Shown here: one piece after another, positions 34,590 to 43,644 of the stretch | Numbering within the stretch: position 1 is the first letter of the stretch | Layout: every line of letters begins with the position of its first letter | From: Amorphus coralli DSM 19760 | Lineage (GTDB): Bacteria; Pseudomonadota; Alphaproteobacteria; Rhizobiales; Amorphaceae | Direction of reading: 5' to 3' | Length of the DNA stretch: 64,000 nt | Assembly: GCF_000374525.1 (NCBI RefSeq) | Contig: NZ_KB894571.1 | Span: 62,001 to 126,000, forward strand | Position numbers and translations under genes: made by a program | Notes under the pieces: model-generated | Databases searched by the model: none | Seen by the model: only the letters and a program-made list of their open reading frames with translations | What the model was told of the DNA's origin: nothing

Positions 34590-35870
34590 TCAGCGGCTGC
34601 CGAAGAAATCGATGGCGGCCTTCAGCTCCGGCCGGCTCTCCCCGTGCGCCTCGATCGTGCGCCCCTCCGCCACGGCCTCGTAGGCCTGGCGCAGGCTGGC
34701 GACGCCGGCCGACGGTCCGTCCGGGTGGGCGAGGATGCCGCCGCCGGCAAGGAACATGAAGTCGGCGGAGCCGACGGCGTCGGCCGTCGTCTTCAGCGTC
34801 CCGGCCCACTGGCCGGACGAGAACACCGGCAGCACCGGGTCAGGCTCCGTCGCGTCGAAGGCAAGCGGCGCCAGCGAGCGGCGCGCCGCGGCCTCCACTT
34901 CCGCCGGCTGGTCGGAGAACTTCCCGCCGATGCCGTGGACGTGCATGTGGTCGATGCCGGCGAGCCGGTAGAGCGCCTGGTAGGCGTCGAAGCCGATGCC
35001 CAGGGCCGGATGTCGGGCGAACGCGCCGAACCCGTTGCGATGGCCGTGCAGCGCGAGCGGCGTGGAGCGGCGCAACGTCTCCACCGCCGAGAGCCCGCAC
35101 CAGTTGAGGCTCGCCATGGCGCAGGAGCCGCCTTCCCGCTCGATCAGCTCGGCGTGACGGCGCATGGCGTCCGTCTCGTCGGTGACGTTGAAGGCGATCA
35201 TCACGTCGCGCCCGGTGCGCTCGCGATAGGCCCGAACCCGCCGCATCACCGCCGGAACCCGCTCCGCGATCGGGGCATGGTCGGGATTGGCGCAGATCTC
35301 GTCGTCCTTGATGAAGTCGACCCCGGCCTCGCACAGCGTCTCCACCAGCGCCGCGATCTCTTCCGACGACAGCCCGACATTCGGCTTGATGATCGTCCCG
35401 AAGAAGGGCCGGCCCTGCACGCCCAGCCGCTCCCGCGTCCCGGCAACGCCCAGCGCGGGACGCGGATAGCGGTTGCGGTAGGCCTCCGGCACGCGCACGT
35501 CGACGAGGCGCAGGCCCGACACCTCGCCGAGATCGTAGAGATTGCCGGCAACGGTGGAGGCGAGCGTCGGCAGGTTGGCGCCCATGTTGGCGACCGGATA
35601 GGCGATCTGCACCCGCGCGCGGCGCCACGGGCCGGGAAAGCCCTTCCGCTCTTGCCAGGCGCTCGCGAGGCTCGGTTCCGGACGGGCGTCGAGCTCCTCT
35701 ACCGCGAGAATGTGCGCGGCGGCGCGGTCGCGCAGTTCGTCTGTCTCGCCGGCCACGCGCACGAAGGTGCCGCAGCTCTGCTCGCCGGCCATGATGCCGG
35801 CCACCTCGGCCGGATCGAGGGGCGTCTCGACCAGGTACTCCGCCTCGACGAATGCCGCAGCCTCGCTCAT
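34590..35870 (-). CDS. RuBisCO-like protein (form IV), probable oxo-isoapionate-4-phosphate enzyme
   Basis: The 426-aa protein is a RuBisCO large-chain homologue. It keeps K162 in TIIKPN (RuBisCO Lys175), the carbamylated-lysine/metal triad K188, D190 and E191 (FIKDDE), H275/H277 in LHGHRNG and loop-6 K317 in GIGGKFSD. The second lysine of the KPK motif is N164 here, so it is not a CO2-fixing enzyme. Beside a DUF1537 kinase the likely activity is decarboxylation (OiaX-like) or transcarboxylation/hydrolysis (OiaT-like) of 3-oxo-isoapionate 4-phosphate or a close relative. Confidence 0.88.
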   Translation of the reverse strand: MSEAAAFVEAEYLVETPLDPAEVAGIMAGEQSCGTFVRVAGETDELRDRAAAHILAVEELDARPEPSLASAWQERKGFPGPWRRARVQIAYPVANMGANLPTLASTVAGNLYDLGEVSGLRLVDVRVPEAYRNRYPRPALGVAGTRERLGVQGRPFFGTIIKPNVGLSSEEIAALVETLCEAGVDFIKDDEICANPDHAPIAERVPAVMRRVRAYRERTGRDVMIAFNVTDETDAMRRHAELIEREGGSCAMASLNWCGLSAVETLRRSTPLALHGHRNGFGAFARHPALGIGFDAYQALYRLAGIDHMHVHGIGGKFSDQPAEVEAAARRSLAPLAFDATEPDPVLPVFSSGQWAGTLKTTADAVGSADFMFLAGGGILAHPDGPSAGVASLRQAYEAVAEGRTIEAHGESRPELKAAIDFFGSR

Positions 35871-35873
35871 CGC

Positions 35874-36413
35874 TCAGAGATCCTCGAAGGCAGGGAACGG
35901 GCGCACGGGATCGCTGCCGTCCCAGTCGAGGGAAGCGGCGTGGATCATCTGGAACATCCGCCCCTTCGGCCCCACCACCTCCGACAGCTCGATGACGGTG
36001 CCGGGATGCGCCTCGCGGTCGAAATAGACGAAGCGGCCGTTCTCTCCGACCGTGCCGCTCATCTTCACGCGAAAGCCCTCCGCCTCCATCCGGGCGAGGT
36101 CCGCGTCGAACTGCTCGGTCCAGTAGGCCACGTGCTGCAGCCCGCGATGGCCGGCCTGCATGAAGTCCCGGTACATGGACGGCACGTCGTTGCGGATCTG
36201 GATCAACTCCACCTGGACGAAGCCGGAATTGGCGAGCGCGACGGAGTTGTGCGGCTCGTAGCGCCGGCCCTCGTAGACGTAGTCCTCGATCGGCACCTGC
36301 GGATTGTAGAACCACGGGCCGACGCCCATGACGTCCGACCAGTGCGCCATGGAGGCCTCGATGTCGTCGACCACGTAACCGAGCTGGCGGATCTCGCCGA
36401 GAAATCTGCTCAC
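35874..36413 (-). CDS. VOC (glyoxalase-fold) family protein
   Basis: The 179-aa protein has the vicinal-oxygen-chelate fold, with QLGYVVDDIEASMAHW at residues 9-24, GLQHVAYWTEQFDADLARM near 86, and FVYFDREAHPGTVIELSE near 125. Candidate metal ligands are the histidine of GLQHVAY and the glutamate of VIELSE. I start it at a GTG (36413) with GAGG six bases upstream; no ATG lies in a suitable place. Co-transcribed between the TRAP permease and the RuBisCO-like gene, it may isomerise or cleave a sugar-acid intermediate. Specific reaction unknown. Confidence 0.8.
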   Translation of the reverse strand: MSRFLGEIRQLGYVVDDIEASMAHWSDVMGVGPWFYNPQVPIEDYVYEGRRYEPHNSVALANSGFVQVELIQIRNDVPSMYRDFMQAGHRGLQHVAYWTEQFDADLARMEAEGFRVKMSGTVGENGRFVYFDREAHPGTVIELSEVVGPKGRMFQMIHAASLDWDGSDPVRPFPAFEDL

Positions 36414-36420
36414 GAATGCC

Positions 36421-37698
36421 TCACTGAAGGATGAGATTGGGAAGCCAGGTCGCCACGGCCGGAACGGCGGACACCACGACCAGGGACAGGAGAAGCGGCA
36501 ACAGGAAAGGTGCCACGCCACGGATCACCGTCGGCAGCGGCATCTTGGCGATGATCGACACCATGTAGAGGCTCATGCCGACCGGCGGCGTGAGCAGGCC
36601 GATCATCAGGTTCAGCACGAAGACGATGCCGAGCTGCAGCGGGTCGACGCCCGCCGCCGTCAGGGCCGGCGCGACGATCGGCGCGATGATCAGGATGGCC
36701 GCGATGGACTCCAGGATCATGCCGACGACCAGCAGCATGACGTTGACCAGGAACAGCAGGACCAGCGGGTTCTCCGACAGGCCGAGCAGGAAGCCGCTCG
36801 CCGCGACGGGCACCCGGTCGAGCGTCAGCACCCAGGCGAACAGTGCCGCCGACGCCACGATGAAGAGAACGCTGGCCGTCGCTTCCACCGTGTCCTTCAG
36901 CGCCGTCCACAGGCCCGGCACCGTCAGGGTGCGATAGACGAAGATCCCGATGAAGAGCGCGTAGGCGACGGTGACGCCGGCCACCTCGGTGGGGCCGAAA
37001 TAGCCGCTCATCAGCCCGCCGATCAGGAGCACCGGCGCCAGAAGGGCCGGCAGCGAGATGGCGAACTTGCGCGCGATGGCGCCGGCCGAGGGGGTGACGG
37101 TGTCGCGCGGCAGGTTGTTGATCCGCGCCAGCACCGCGATCTGCAGCATCAGCAGCGCGGTGATGACCAGCGCGGGCACGATGCCGGCGATGAGCAGCTT
37201 CACCGCCGAGACGTTGGCGACGCTGGCATAGATGATGATCGGGATGGAGGGCGGGAAGATCGGCCCGATGGTGGCCGCGGCCATGGTCACGCCGGCGGCG
37301 AAATCCTCGCGGTAGCCCTGTGCCTTCATCTGGTTGATCTGCACCGCGCCCAGCGCGCCGATGTCGGCGAGCGCCGCGCCGGAGATGCCCGAGAACACCA
37401 GGCTGACGAGAACGCTCACCTGCGCCACGCCGCCCCGGATGCGGCCGAACAGCAGCCGGACAAGGTCGAACAGGTGCGTGGTCACGCCCGTGGCGTTGAG
37501 GAGATTGGCCGCCAGGATGAACAGCGGCACCGCCAGCAGCGGCGTGGAATCCAGCGAGTTGACGGCCCGCTGCGCCAGCACCGACACCGGCAGCCCGTAG
37601 GTCACGATGACGATCGCCGAGGACAGGCCGAGGCTCACCGCCACCGGCACGCCCATGACCAGCGTCACCGCGAAGCAGACCAGGAGAATGACGCTCAT
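36421..37698 (-). CDS. dctM: TRAP transporter large permease (DctM)
   Basis: The 425-aa polytopic protein has the DctM signature regions GIFPPSIPIII-like (TIGPIFPPSIPIIIYAS near residue 140), FSGISGAALADIGALG near 95 and LTPPVGMSLYMV near 365. It uses the Na+ gradient to import organic acids delivered by the DctP protein. ATG 37698 overlaps the DctQ stop (ATGA). Its neighbours indicate a sugar acid as substrate. Confidence 0.94.
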   Translation of the reverse strand: MSVILLVCFAVTLVMGVPVAVSLGLSSAIVIVTYGLPVSVLAQRAVNSLDSTPLLAVPLFILAANLLNATGVTTHLFDLVRLLFGRIRGGVAQVSVLVSLVFSGISGAALADIGALGAVQINQMKAQGYREDFAAGVTMAAATIGPIFPPSIPIIIYASVANVSAVKLLIAGIVPALVITALLMLQIAVLARINNLPRDTVTPSAGAIARKFAISLPALLAPVLLIGGLMSGYFGPTEVAGVTVAYALFIGIFVYRTLTVPGLWTALKDTVEATASVLFIVASAALFAWVLTLDRVPVAASGFLLGLSENPLVLLFLVNVMLLVVGMILESIAAILIIAPIVAPALTAAGVDPLQLGIVFVLNLMIGLLTPPVGMSLYMVSIIAKMPLPTVIRGVAPFLLPLLLSLVVVSAVPAVATWLPNLILQ

Positions 37699-38216
37699 GG
37701 CTGGGCGCTCCCGCCGATCTCCGGCATGCGTCCGGACACGCAATCGATGAACCGCGCGATCGATGCCGCCGAAAGCAGCACGATCCCGATCAGCGGCGGC
37801 GCATAGAAGATCCAGTTGGGCATGCCCATGGCCGATGTTGTGAACTTCGCGGCTCGCTCCAGGAAGCCGTGGAAGCCGTAGAGGGTGAGCGCGCAGAACG
37901 CGAAGACGGCGAGCTCGTTGACCGCGAGCACAACGCGCCGCGGCAGACGCGGCAGCGCGTTGGGCACGAGGTCCACGGAGATGTGCCTGCCGCGAAGGGC
38001 GAGGGTCGGCACGGCCAGATAGACCAGCGAAACCCCGCTGAACCGGGCGAGCTCGTCCGCCCAGGGCAGCCCCATGTCGAAGAAGTTGCGGCACACGACC
38101 TGCAGCACGATCAGTCCCGCCGTCATCGCCAGGAAGACGATCGCGGCGATCAGGCAGAGAGTGGCCAGGCGGTCGAGGAGTGTCCTCGCCGCCTGACGGC
38201 CGGTGCGTGTCGACAT
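37695..38216 (-). CDS. dctQ: TRAP transporter small permease (DctQ)
   Basis: The 173-aa protein has four predicted membrane helices (around residues 18-38, 55-73, 92-112 and 135-155) and the DctQ-type VVCRNFFDMGLPWADELAR between the first two. It is the small membrane partner of DctM. It lies 34 bp after the binding-protein gene and overlaps dctM by 4 bp. Confidence 0.92.
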   Translation of the reverse strand: MSTRTGRQAARTLLDRLATLCLIAAIVFLAMTAGLIVLQVVCRNFFDMGLPWADELARFSGVSLVYLAVPTLALRGRHISVDLVPNALPRLPRRVVLAVNELAVFAFCALTLYGFHGFLERAAKFTTSAMGMPNWIFYAPPLIGIVLLSAASIARFIDCVSGRMPEIGGSAQP

Positions 38217-38250
38217 GGGAGGTTCCGGTCTGGAAGCGGTGGCGGGGGCC

Positions 38251-39285
38251 TTACTTGACGGCCCGGATCTGCTCGTAGAGCTCGCCGTACTTCTCGCCGA
38301 AGCGCTCGTCCACCAGTTCGTCGACCGAGGCGCGGAACGCGGCGATGTCGAGCCCCTCGTCGGGACCGATGACCGTCATGCCCTTCTCGCGCAGCGCGTC
38401 CGTCTCAGCCGCCTCGTTGTCCAGGATCGCCTTGGTCGCCCGCTCGCGGGTCTCCTGGGCCGCCGCCTCGATGGCCGCCCGCTGCTCGTCGGTCAGGCTC
38501 TGCCAGGTGTCCTCGTTCATGACGATCACCTCGGCATTGGACATGTGGCCCGTCTGCATGAGGTAGTCCTGAACCTCGTAGAGCTTCACCGACAGGATGA
38601 CGTTGACCGGGTTCTCCTGGCCGGCGACGACGCCGGTGGCCAGCGCGGTCGGCACTTCCGACCAGTCGACGGGCACGGCGACGGCGCCCATGCCTTCAAC
38701 GGCGGTGGTGTAGATCGGGAACGGCACCGCGCGGATCTTCACGCCGGCGAGGTCCTCCGGCGACTTCACCTCCTGGTTGGCGGTAAGCTGGCGGGTGCCG
38801 AAATAGTGGGCGTAGAGAACCCGCACGTTGGCCGCGTCGATCAGGCCCTCGTTGAGCTCCTGCATGACCGGCGAGTTCACGTCCATCACCTTCATCAGAT
38901 GGTCGACGTCGCGGTAGAGATACGGGGTGTCGAGGGCGGCGAAGGGCTCGTAGAGCGAGCCGAGCGCACCGGCGGTGTTGTGCGAGATCGCGATGGTGCC
39001 GAGCGAGACCGCCTGGGCCAGCTCCTGCAGCTTGCCGAGCTGCGAATTCGGGAAGACCTCGACCTTGATGTCGCCGTTGGAATGCTTGGCCACCGCCTCG
39101 GCGAACCAGTCGGCCTGGGCGCCGGCGACGCTGGCCGGCTCGTTGTTGTGGCCGTAGCGCAGCGTCAGCGACTGGGCCTCCGACAGCGCCGGCAGTGCCA
39201 CGAGGGCAGCGGCCGCGACCCCCAGCGACAGGGCGGCACGACGGGTCAGGGCGGCCAGGGAACCGGCCTTCGAACGATCGATCAT
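38251..39285 (-). CDS. dctP: TRAP transporter substrate-binding protein (DctP)
   Basis: The 344-aa precursor has a long, arginine-containing signal peptide with TRRAALSLGVAAAALVALPALSEA-Q; the RR pair suggests possible Tat export. The mature DctP fold includes LRYGHNNEPASVAGAQADWFAEAV and VKIRAVPFPIYTTAVEGMGA, containing the conserved arginine that binds the ligand carboxylate. The ATG at 39285 has GGAGG upstream; an open extension of 15 codons lacks such a signal. The LacI gene is divergent with operator-like repeats between. Confidence 0.93.
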   Translation of the reverse strand: MIDRSKAGSLAALTRRAALSLGVAAAALVALPALSEAQSLTLRYGHNNEPASVAGAQADWFAEAVAKHSNGDIKVEVFPNSQLGKLQELAQAVSLGTIAISHNTAGALGSLYEPFAALDTPYLYRDVDHLMKVMDVNSPVMQELNEGLIDAANVRVLYAHYFGTRQLTANQEVKSPEDLAGVKIRAVPFPIYTTAVEGMGAVAVPVDWSEVPTALATGVVAGQENPVNVILSVKLYEVQDYLMQTGHMSNAEVIVMNEDTWQSLTDEQRAAIEAAAQETRERATKAILDNEAAETDALREKGMTVIGPDEGLDIAAFRASVDELVDERFGEKYGELYEQIRAVK

Positions 39286-39371
39286 CTCGGATCCTCCCAT
39301 GATGGTTTTTGATTTTCCGTCCACGGGCACCTCTGAGCGAAAGCCCGGTTGACATAAGGCTACGAACCGCC

Positions 39372-39416
39372 CTTTGATCCGTCAAAGTCGATTTTATGAT
39401 GGGTTTTGACGTGTCA
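39372..39416. promoter_or_regulatory. Operator-like inverted repeats between dctP and lacI-type gene
   Basis: A 6-bp-arm palindrome CTTTGA-TCCG-TCAAAG lies at 39372-39387. On the minus strand it contains TTGACG (39385-39380), followed after 17 bases by TAGCCT, a weak -35/-10 pair aimed at dctP, so a bound repressor would block that promoter. A second palindrome TGAC-GT-GTCA is at 39407-39416, just inside the annotated start of the regulator gene. Confidence 0.5.
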
Positions 39417-40487
39417 TCACGAAATGGCGGAAGCCTCCGCGACAGTGCGGCGCACAATCGCCCCCTGATGGCCGACATCGCTGCGGCGGCCGGCGTGTCG
39501 CCGGCGACCGTGGATCGCGTTCTCAACCGGCGCAAGGGCGTGAAGGACACCACCGTCAGCCGGGTGCTCGACGAGGCCCGCGCCCTCGGCTACCTGACCG
39601 ATGCCGAGTACCGGCGCATCGCCCAGCCACGGCCGGCCAACATCGTGCTGCTGCTGCCCACCGGCACCAACCCCTATCTCCGGCTTCTCGGCGACAAGGC
39701 CCGCGCGCTGTCCGACGGCCGCTCCCGCGACCAGGCGAAGATCCGCTGCTACTTCATCGAGTCCTTCGACGCCGAGGCGCTTGCGGCCGCCCTGCGCCGC
39801 CATGCCGCCTGGGCCGACGGCATCGCCTTCATGGCCATCGAACACCCGATCGTGCGCGAGGCGGTGGAAGAGGTGAGCGCCGCCGGCAAGCGCGTCGTGA
39901 CCATCGTCTCCGACATCTCCAGCACCAGCCGGGTCGCCTATGTCGGTCTCGACAACCAGGCGGCGGGCCGGACGGCGGGCTATCTCATGGGCCGCTTCGC
40001 GGGCGGCGCGAAGGGCAGCGTCGCGCTCGTGGCCGGCAGCCGCCGCTACCGCGCCCATTTCGAACGCGAGGTCGGCTTCCTCAGCCTCGTCCAGGAGCAG
40101 TTCCCGCAGCTGTCGGTGGTCGGCGTGCGCGAGGGTCACGACGACCGCGACGAGAACTACCGCCACACCGTGTCGATCATCGACCAGACCCCCGACCTGG
40201 TCGGCATCTACAATGTCGGTGGCTCGTCGGACGGCATCGCCCGGGCGCTGAGGGAAAAGGGCCGGGCCAGCGATGTCATCTTCATCGGCCACGGCTTCAC
40301 GCCGGACACCCGCGCCCGGCTGGTCGACGGCACCATGGATGCCGTCATCAACTCCAGCCCGGACGCCGTCCTGTCGGCGGTTCTGGCGTTGCTCGCCGGG
40401 CCGGACGGCACCGGCGACGCGGGCGAGGTCCAGCCGGCTGTCGCCATGGACATCATCTTCCGGGAGAACCTGCCGGTCGCCGGCTGA
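39396..40487 (+). CDS. LacI-family regulator of the sugar-acid operon
   Basis: The 363-aa protein has a LacI helix-turn-helix at about residues 25-55 (ADIAAAAGVSPATVDRVLNRRKGVKDTT spans it) and a ribose-binding-like sensor domain from residue 72 (ANIVLLLPTGTNPYLRLL). The start is uncertain: the ATG at 39396 gives 24 residues before the HTH, while the ATG at 39468 would begin directly at it; neither has a clear Shine-Dalgarno sequence. It is divergent from dctP and is the probable repressor of the TRAP/VOC/RLP/kinase operon. Confidence 0.88.
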   Translation: MMGFDVSSRNGGSLRDSAAHNRPLMADIAAAAGVSPATVDRVLNRRKGVKDTTVSRVLDEARALGYLTDAEYRRIAQPRPANIVLLLPTGTNPYLRLLGDKARALSDGRSRDQAKIRCYFIESFDAEALAAALRRHAAWADGIAFMAIEHPIVREAVEEVSAAGKRVVTIVSDISSTSRVAYVGLDNQAAGRTAGYLMGRFAGGAKGSVALVAGSRRYRAHFEREVGFLSLVQEQFPQLSVVGVREGHDDRDENYRHTVSIIDQTPDLVGIYNVGGSSDGIARALREKGRASDVIFIGHGFTPDTRARLVDGTMDAVINSSPDAVLSAVLALLAGPDGTGDAGEVQPAVAMDIIFRENLPVAG

Positions 40488-40499
40488 TCGCCGTCGCCC

Positions 40500-42038
40500 T
40501 CAGCCCGCCGACCGTGTCGCCGCCGGAGCAGCCTGGTCCATCGCCGCCCTGAGCTCGGCCAGCTCGTCCGCCGTCATGTGCAGGCCGAGCTTGGAGCGGC
40601 GCCAGGCGATGTCCTCGGCGCTCACCGCCCATTCCTCTTCCCGCAGCCAGGCGATTTCGCGCGCGCTCAGTCCCGCGCCGAACAGTCGCCCCAGATCGTC
40701 GACCGTGCGCACCCCGTCCAGGATGGCGCGGGTGTCGGTGCCGTAGGCGTGCACCAGCCGGGAGACCAGCGCGCGCGGCAGTGCGGCATGCTCGCGGCAG
40801 ATCGCGTCGGTCAGCGCCTCGATCCCGTCCACCGGGAAGTCGCCGCCCGGCAGCGTCGCACCCTCCGTCCAAGGGGCGCCGCGCGTCTCGCCAAGGGCTT
40901 CCCCGACCTTCTCCAGCGCCGATTCCGCCAGCCGCCGATAGGTCGTGATCTTGCCGCCGAAGATGTTGATGAGCGGCGGCACACCGTCGCCGCCATCCAC
41001 CTTCAGCACGTAGTCGCGGGTCGCCGCCTGGGCCTCGCTGGCCCCGTCGTCATAGAGCGGCCGGACGCCCGAATAGGTCCACACCACGTCGTCCGGCGTG
41101 ATCGTCCGTGTGAAATACTCGCCCGCCGCTTCGCAGAGATAGGCCGTCTCTTCCTCGGTGATGGCCACCTTGGCCGGGTCGCCCGAATAGTCCCGGTCGG
41201 TGGTGCCGATCAGCGTGAACTCGCCCTCGTAGGGAATGGCGAAGATGATCCGCCCGTCGGCATTCTGGAAGATGTAGCAGCGGTCGTGCTCGTAAAGCTT
41301 CGGCACCACGATGTGGCTGCCCTGGACCAGCCGGACGTTGTGCGCCTCGGCATGGGAGGACGACGCGATCACCCGGTCGACCCATGGCCCGCCGGCATTG
41401 ACGACGAGCCGCGCGGTGACCGTTTCCTGCGTGCCGTCGGCGTTGACGAGCTCCACGTCCCAGAGCCCGTCGCGGCGGTGCAGGCCGGTGACGCGGGTCC
41501 TGGTGCGGATCTCCGCGCCCTTCTCCCGGGCGGAGCGGGCGTTGAGCACCACCAGCCGGGCGTCGTCCACCCAGCAGTCGGAATATTCAAACCCCTTTGC
41601 GTAGTCGCCCTTCAGCGGCTTGCCGACCGGGTCGGCCCGCAGGTTGAGCGTGCGGGTCGCCGGCAGCTTCTTCCGCCCGCCGAGATGATCGTAGAGGAAC
41701 AGGCCCAGGCGCAAGAGCCAGCTCGGGCGCAGGCCGGCGTGGTGCGGCAGCACGAAGCGCAGCGGCCGGATGATGTGCGGCGCCACGGCCCACAGCACCT
41801 CGCGCTCCATCAGCGCCTCGCGCACCAGCCGGAACTCGTAATATTCCAGGTAGCGCAGCCCGCCATGGATGAGCTTCGTCGACCAGGAGGAGGTGCCGCT
41901 GGCGAGATCGTTCATCTCGCACAGGAGCACCGACCAGCCGCGCCCCGCCGCGTCGCGCGCGATACCGCAGCCGTTGATCCCGCCCCCGATCACGAGGATG
42001 TCGACATCGGGGGTCGGACGTGTCGCTGTGTCCGTCAT
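40500..42038 (-). CDS. glpD: Glycerol-3-phosphate dehydrogenase (FAD-dependent, GlpD-type)
   Basis: The 512-aa flavoprotein has the FAD-binding GGGINGCGIARDAAGRG at residues 18-34, ASGTSSWSTKLIHGGLRYLEYYEF near 46-70, and FGGKITTYRRLAE near 370, all GlpD hallmarks. It oxidises glycerol 3-phosphate to dihydroxyacetone phosphate at the inner membrane and passes electrons to quinone. It is the last gene of a PhnCDEE-like importer operon, 14 bp after the second permease, suggesting the importer brings in glycerol 3-phosphate or a compound that yields it. Confidence 0.93.
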   Translation of the reverse strand: MTDTATRPTPDVDILVIGGGINGCGIARDAAGRGWSVLLCEMNDLASGTSSWSTKLIHGGLRYLEYYEFRLVREALMEREVLWAVAPHIIRPLRFVLPHHAGLRPSWLLRLGLFLYDHLGGRKKLPATRTLNLRADPVGKPLKGDYAKGFEYSDCWVDDARLVVLNARSAREKGAEIRTRTRVTGLHRRDGLWDVELVNADGTQETVTARLVVNAGGPWVDRVIASSSHAEAHNVRLVQGSHIVVPKLYEHDRCYIFQNADGRIIFAIPYEGEFTLIGTTDRDYSGDPAKVAITEEETAYLCEAAGEYFTRTITPDDVVWTYSGVRPLYDDGASEAQAATRDYVLKVDGGDGVPPLINIFGGKITTYRRLAESALEKVGEALGETRGAPWTEGATLPGGDFPVDGIEALTDAICREHAALPRALVSRLVHAYGTDTRAILDGVRTVDDLGRLFGAGLSAREIAWLREEEWAVSAEDIAWRRSKLGLHMTADELAELRAAMDQAAPAATRSAG

Positions 42039-42052
42039 GAGGGCCCGGTTCG

Positions 42053-42856
42053 TCAGATGATGCGTTTGCGCAGGAAGGCGGAGACGACTTCGCCCACGAT
42101 GACCAGAGCCAGGATCGCGAGAAGGACGGTCGCGGCCTCCGGCCAGTTGAACGTGTCGATCGCCCCCTGGAGGATGATGCCGATGCCACCGGCCCCGACC
42201 AGGCCGAGAACGGTCGATTCCCGCAGGTTGATGTCCCAGCGCAGAATGCTCACCGCCCAGAAGGTCGGCATGACCTGAGGCACGATCGCATACAGGATAA
42301 CCTTGAAACGTGACGCGCCGGTGGCTTCCAGCGCCTCCACCGGACGGCGGTCGATTTCCTCGATCGCCTCGCCCAGCAGCTTCCCGATGAAGCCGATGGA
42401 GCGGAACATGATGGCGACGATGCCGGCGACGATGCCCGGGCCGAAAATGGCCACGAACAGCAGAGCCCAGATGATCGTGTTCACCGACCGGCTGGAGACG
42501 AGAATAAACCGGCCCAGCCAGAGCGTTGCCCGATTGGGAGTGGTGTTTTGCGCCGAGATGTAGGCGACCGGCAGCGACAGGATGACCGCCACGGCAGTAG
42601 CCAGCGTCGCGATGTTCACCGTCTCCACCAGCACCCACAGAATCGTGCCCAGGTTACGGGTGTCGGGCGGAATCATCCGACCGAACAGGTCACCCATCTG
42701 TTGCGGCGCGGTCCAGACCCAGGCCCAGATCACGTCGATGGAGGCCAGCGACCAGAACACGGCGAGGCCGCAGATCAGGAAGATCGCGAAGCGTTGCAGG
42801 CGCTGGCGCGGGGTGTAGCGGGCCCAATCCTCGGGGGTGGTGTCGAGACTTACCAT
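42053..42856 (-). CDS. phnE: PhnE-like ABC permease, second subunit
   Basis: The 267-aa protein is a BPD_transp_1 permease of the phosphonate/phosphite group, with EAIEEIDRRPVEALEATGASRFKVILYAIVPQ forming the EAA loop (residues about 160-192) and GLVGAGGIGIILQG near 217. Six membrane helices are apparent. It overlaps the other permease gene by 7 bp and would form a heterodimer with it. Confidence 0.9.
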   Translation of the reverse strand: MVSLDTTPEDWARYTPRQRLQRFAIFLICGLAVFWSLASIDVIWAWVWTAPQQMGDLFGRMIPPDTRNLGTILWVLVETVNIATLATAVAVILSLPVAYISAQNTTPNRATLWLGRFILVSSRSVNTIIWALLFVAIFGPGIVAGIVAIMFRSIGFIGKLLGEAIEEIDRRPVEALEATGASRFKVILYAIVPQVMPTFWAVSILRWDINLRESTVLGLVGAGGIGIILQGAIDTFNWPEAATVLLAILALVIVGEVVSAFLRKRII

Positions 42857-43644
42857 ACCCGCTTCCTGATCTGGCCGCTGATGCCTTCGCTGACGAGGAT
42901 GACCGCGACGATGACGATGGTGATGGCGAGAGCGAAGTCGTAGTCGTATCGGCCGAAGGCGTTGGCGAGCGTCGCTCCGATGCCGCCGGCGCCGACGATG
43001 CCGACGACGGCGGAGGCGCGCAGGTTGCTGTCGAGCTGGTAGATGCCGAGACCGACCAGCCGCGGCATGATCTGGGGGAACACACCGTAGATCAGCGTCG
43101 GCAGGTAGCGCGCGCCGACCGAGCGCATCGCCTCGACCTGGCCGCGATCGATCTCCTCGATGCGCTCCGCGAGCATCTTCGCCACGAAGCCGATGGAATA
43201 GACGATCAGCGTCAGCACGCCGGCAAACGGGCCGAAACCGACCGCCTTCACGAAGATGATCGCCACGATCACCGGGTGGAAGCTGCGCGCCACGATGATG
43301 ATGCCGCGGCCCAGCATGAAAATCGGTACCGGGGCGAGGTTTTTCGCCGCCATGAAGGCGATCGGGACCGACAGCAGCACGCCGCCGACCGTTGCCAGGA
43401 TGGCGATTTTCAGGCTTTCCAGGAAACCGTCGATGAGCAGGCCGCTGCGGGCGAAGCTGGGCGGGAAAGCGCCGGAGAAGATGCGCTGGGCGCGCACCAG
43501 CCCCTGGGACACGCGTTCCCAGTCGAACGGCATGATGGAGACCGCCCAGACGACGTAGACCACGACCGCAAGGAGCAACCCGTACCGCAGCAGCGGGTTG
43601 GCGATCATCGGCGGCTTGCGCCAGGTGTCGGGTGTCGCGCTCAT
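42850..43644 (-). CDS. phnE: PhnE-like ABC permease, first subunit
   Basis: The 264-aa protein has the same family features: ERIEEIDRGQVEAMRSVGARYLPTLIYGVFPQ (EAA loop) and GIVGAGGIGATLANAF. The start at ATG 43644 overlaps the ATPase stop codon (ATGA). Two tandem PhnE genes are common in PhnCDE systems of alphaproteobacteria. Confidence 0.9.
   Translation of the reverse strand: MSATPDTWRKPPMIANPLLRYGLLLAVVVYVVWAVSIMPFDWERVSQGLVRAQRIFSGAFPPSFARSGLLIDGFLESLKIAILATVGGVLLSVPIAFMAAKNLAPVPIFMLGRGIIIVARSFHPVIVAIIFVKAVGFGPFAGVLTLIVYSIGFVAKMLAERIEEIDRGQVEAMRSVGARYLPTLIYGVFPQIMPRLVGLGIYQLDSNLRASAVVGIVGAGGIGATLANAFGRYDYDFALAITIVIVAVILVSEGISGQIRKRVW

Noticed and set aside
34590-35870. True RuBisCO (CO2 fixation)
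   Set aside because: Key KPK second lysine is Asn, no small-subunit gene or phosphoribulokinase is present, and the context is sugar-acid catabolism.
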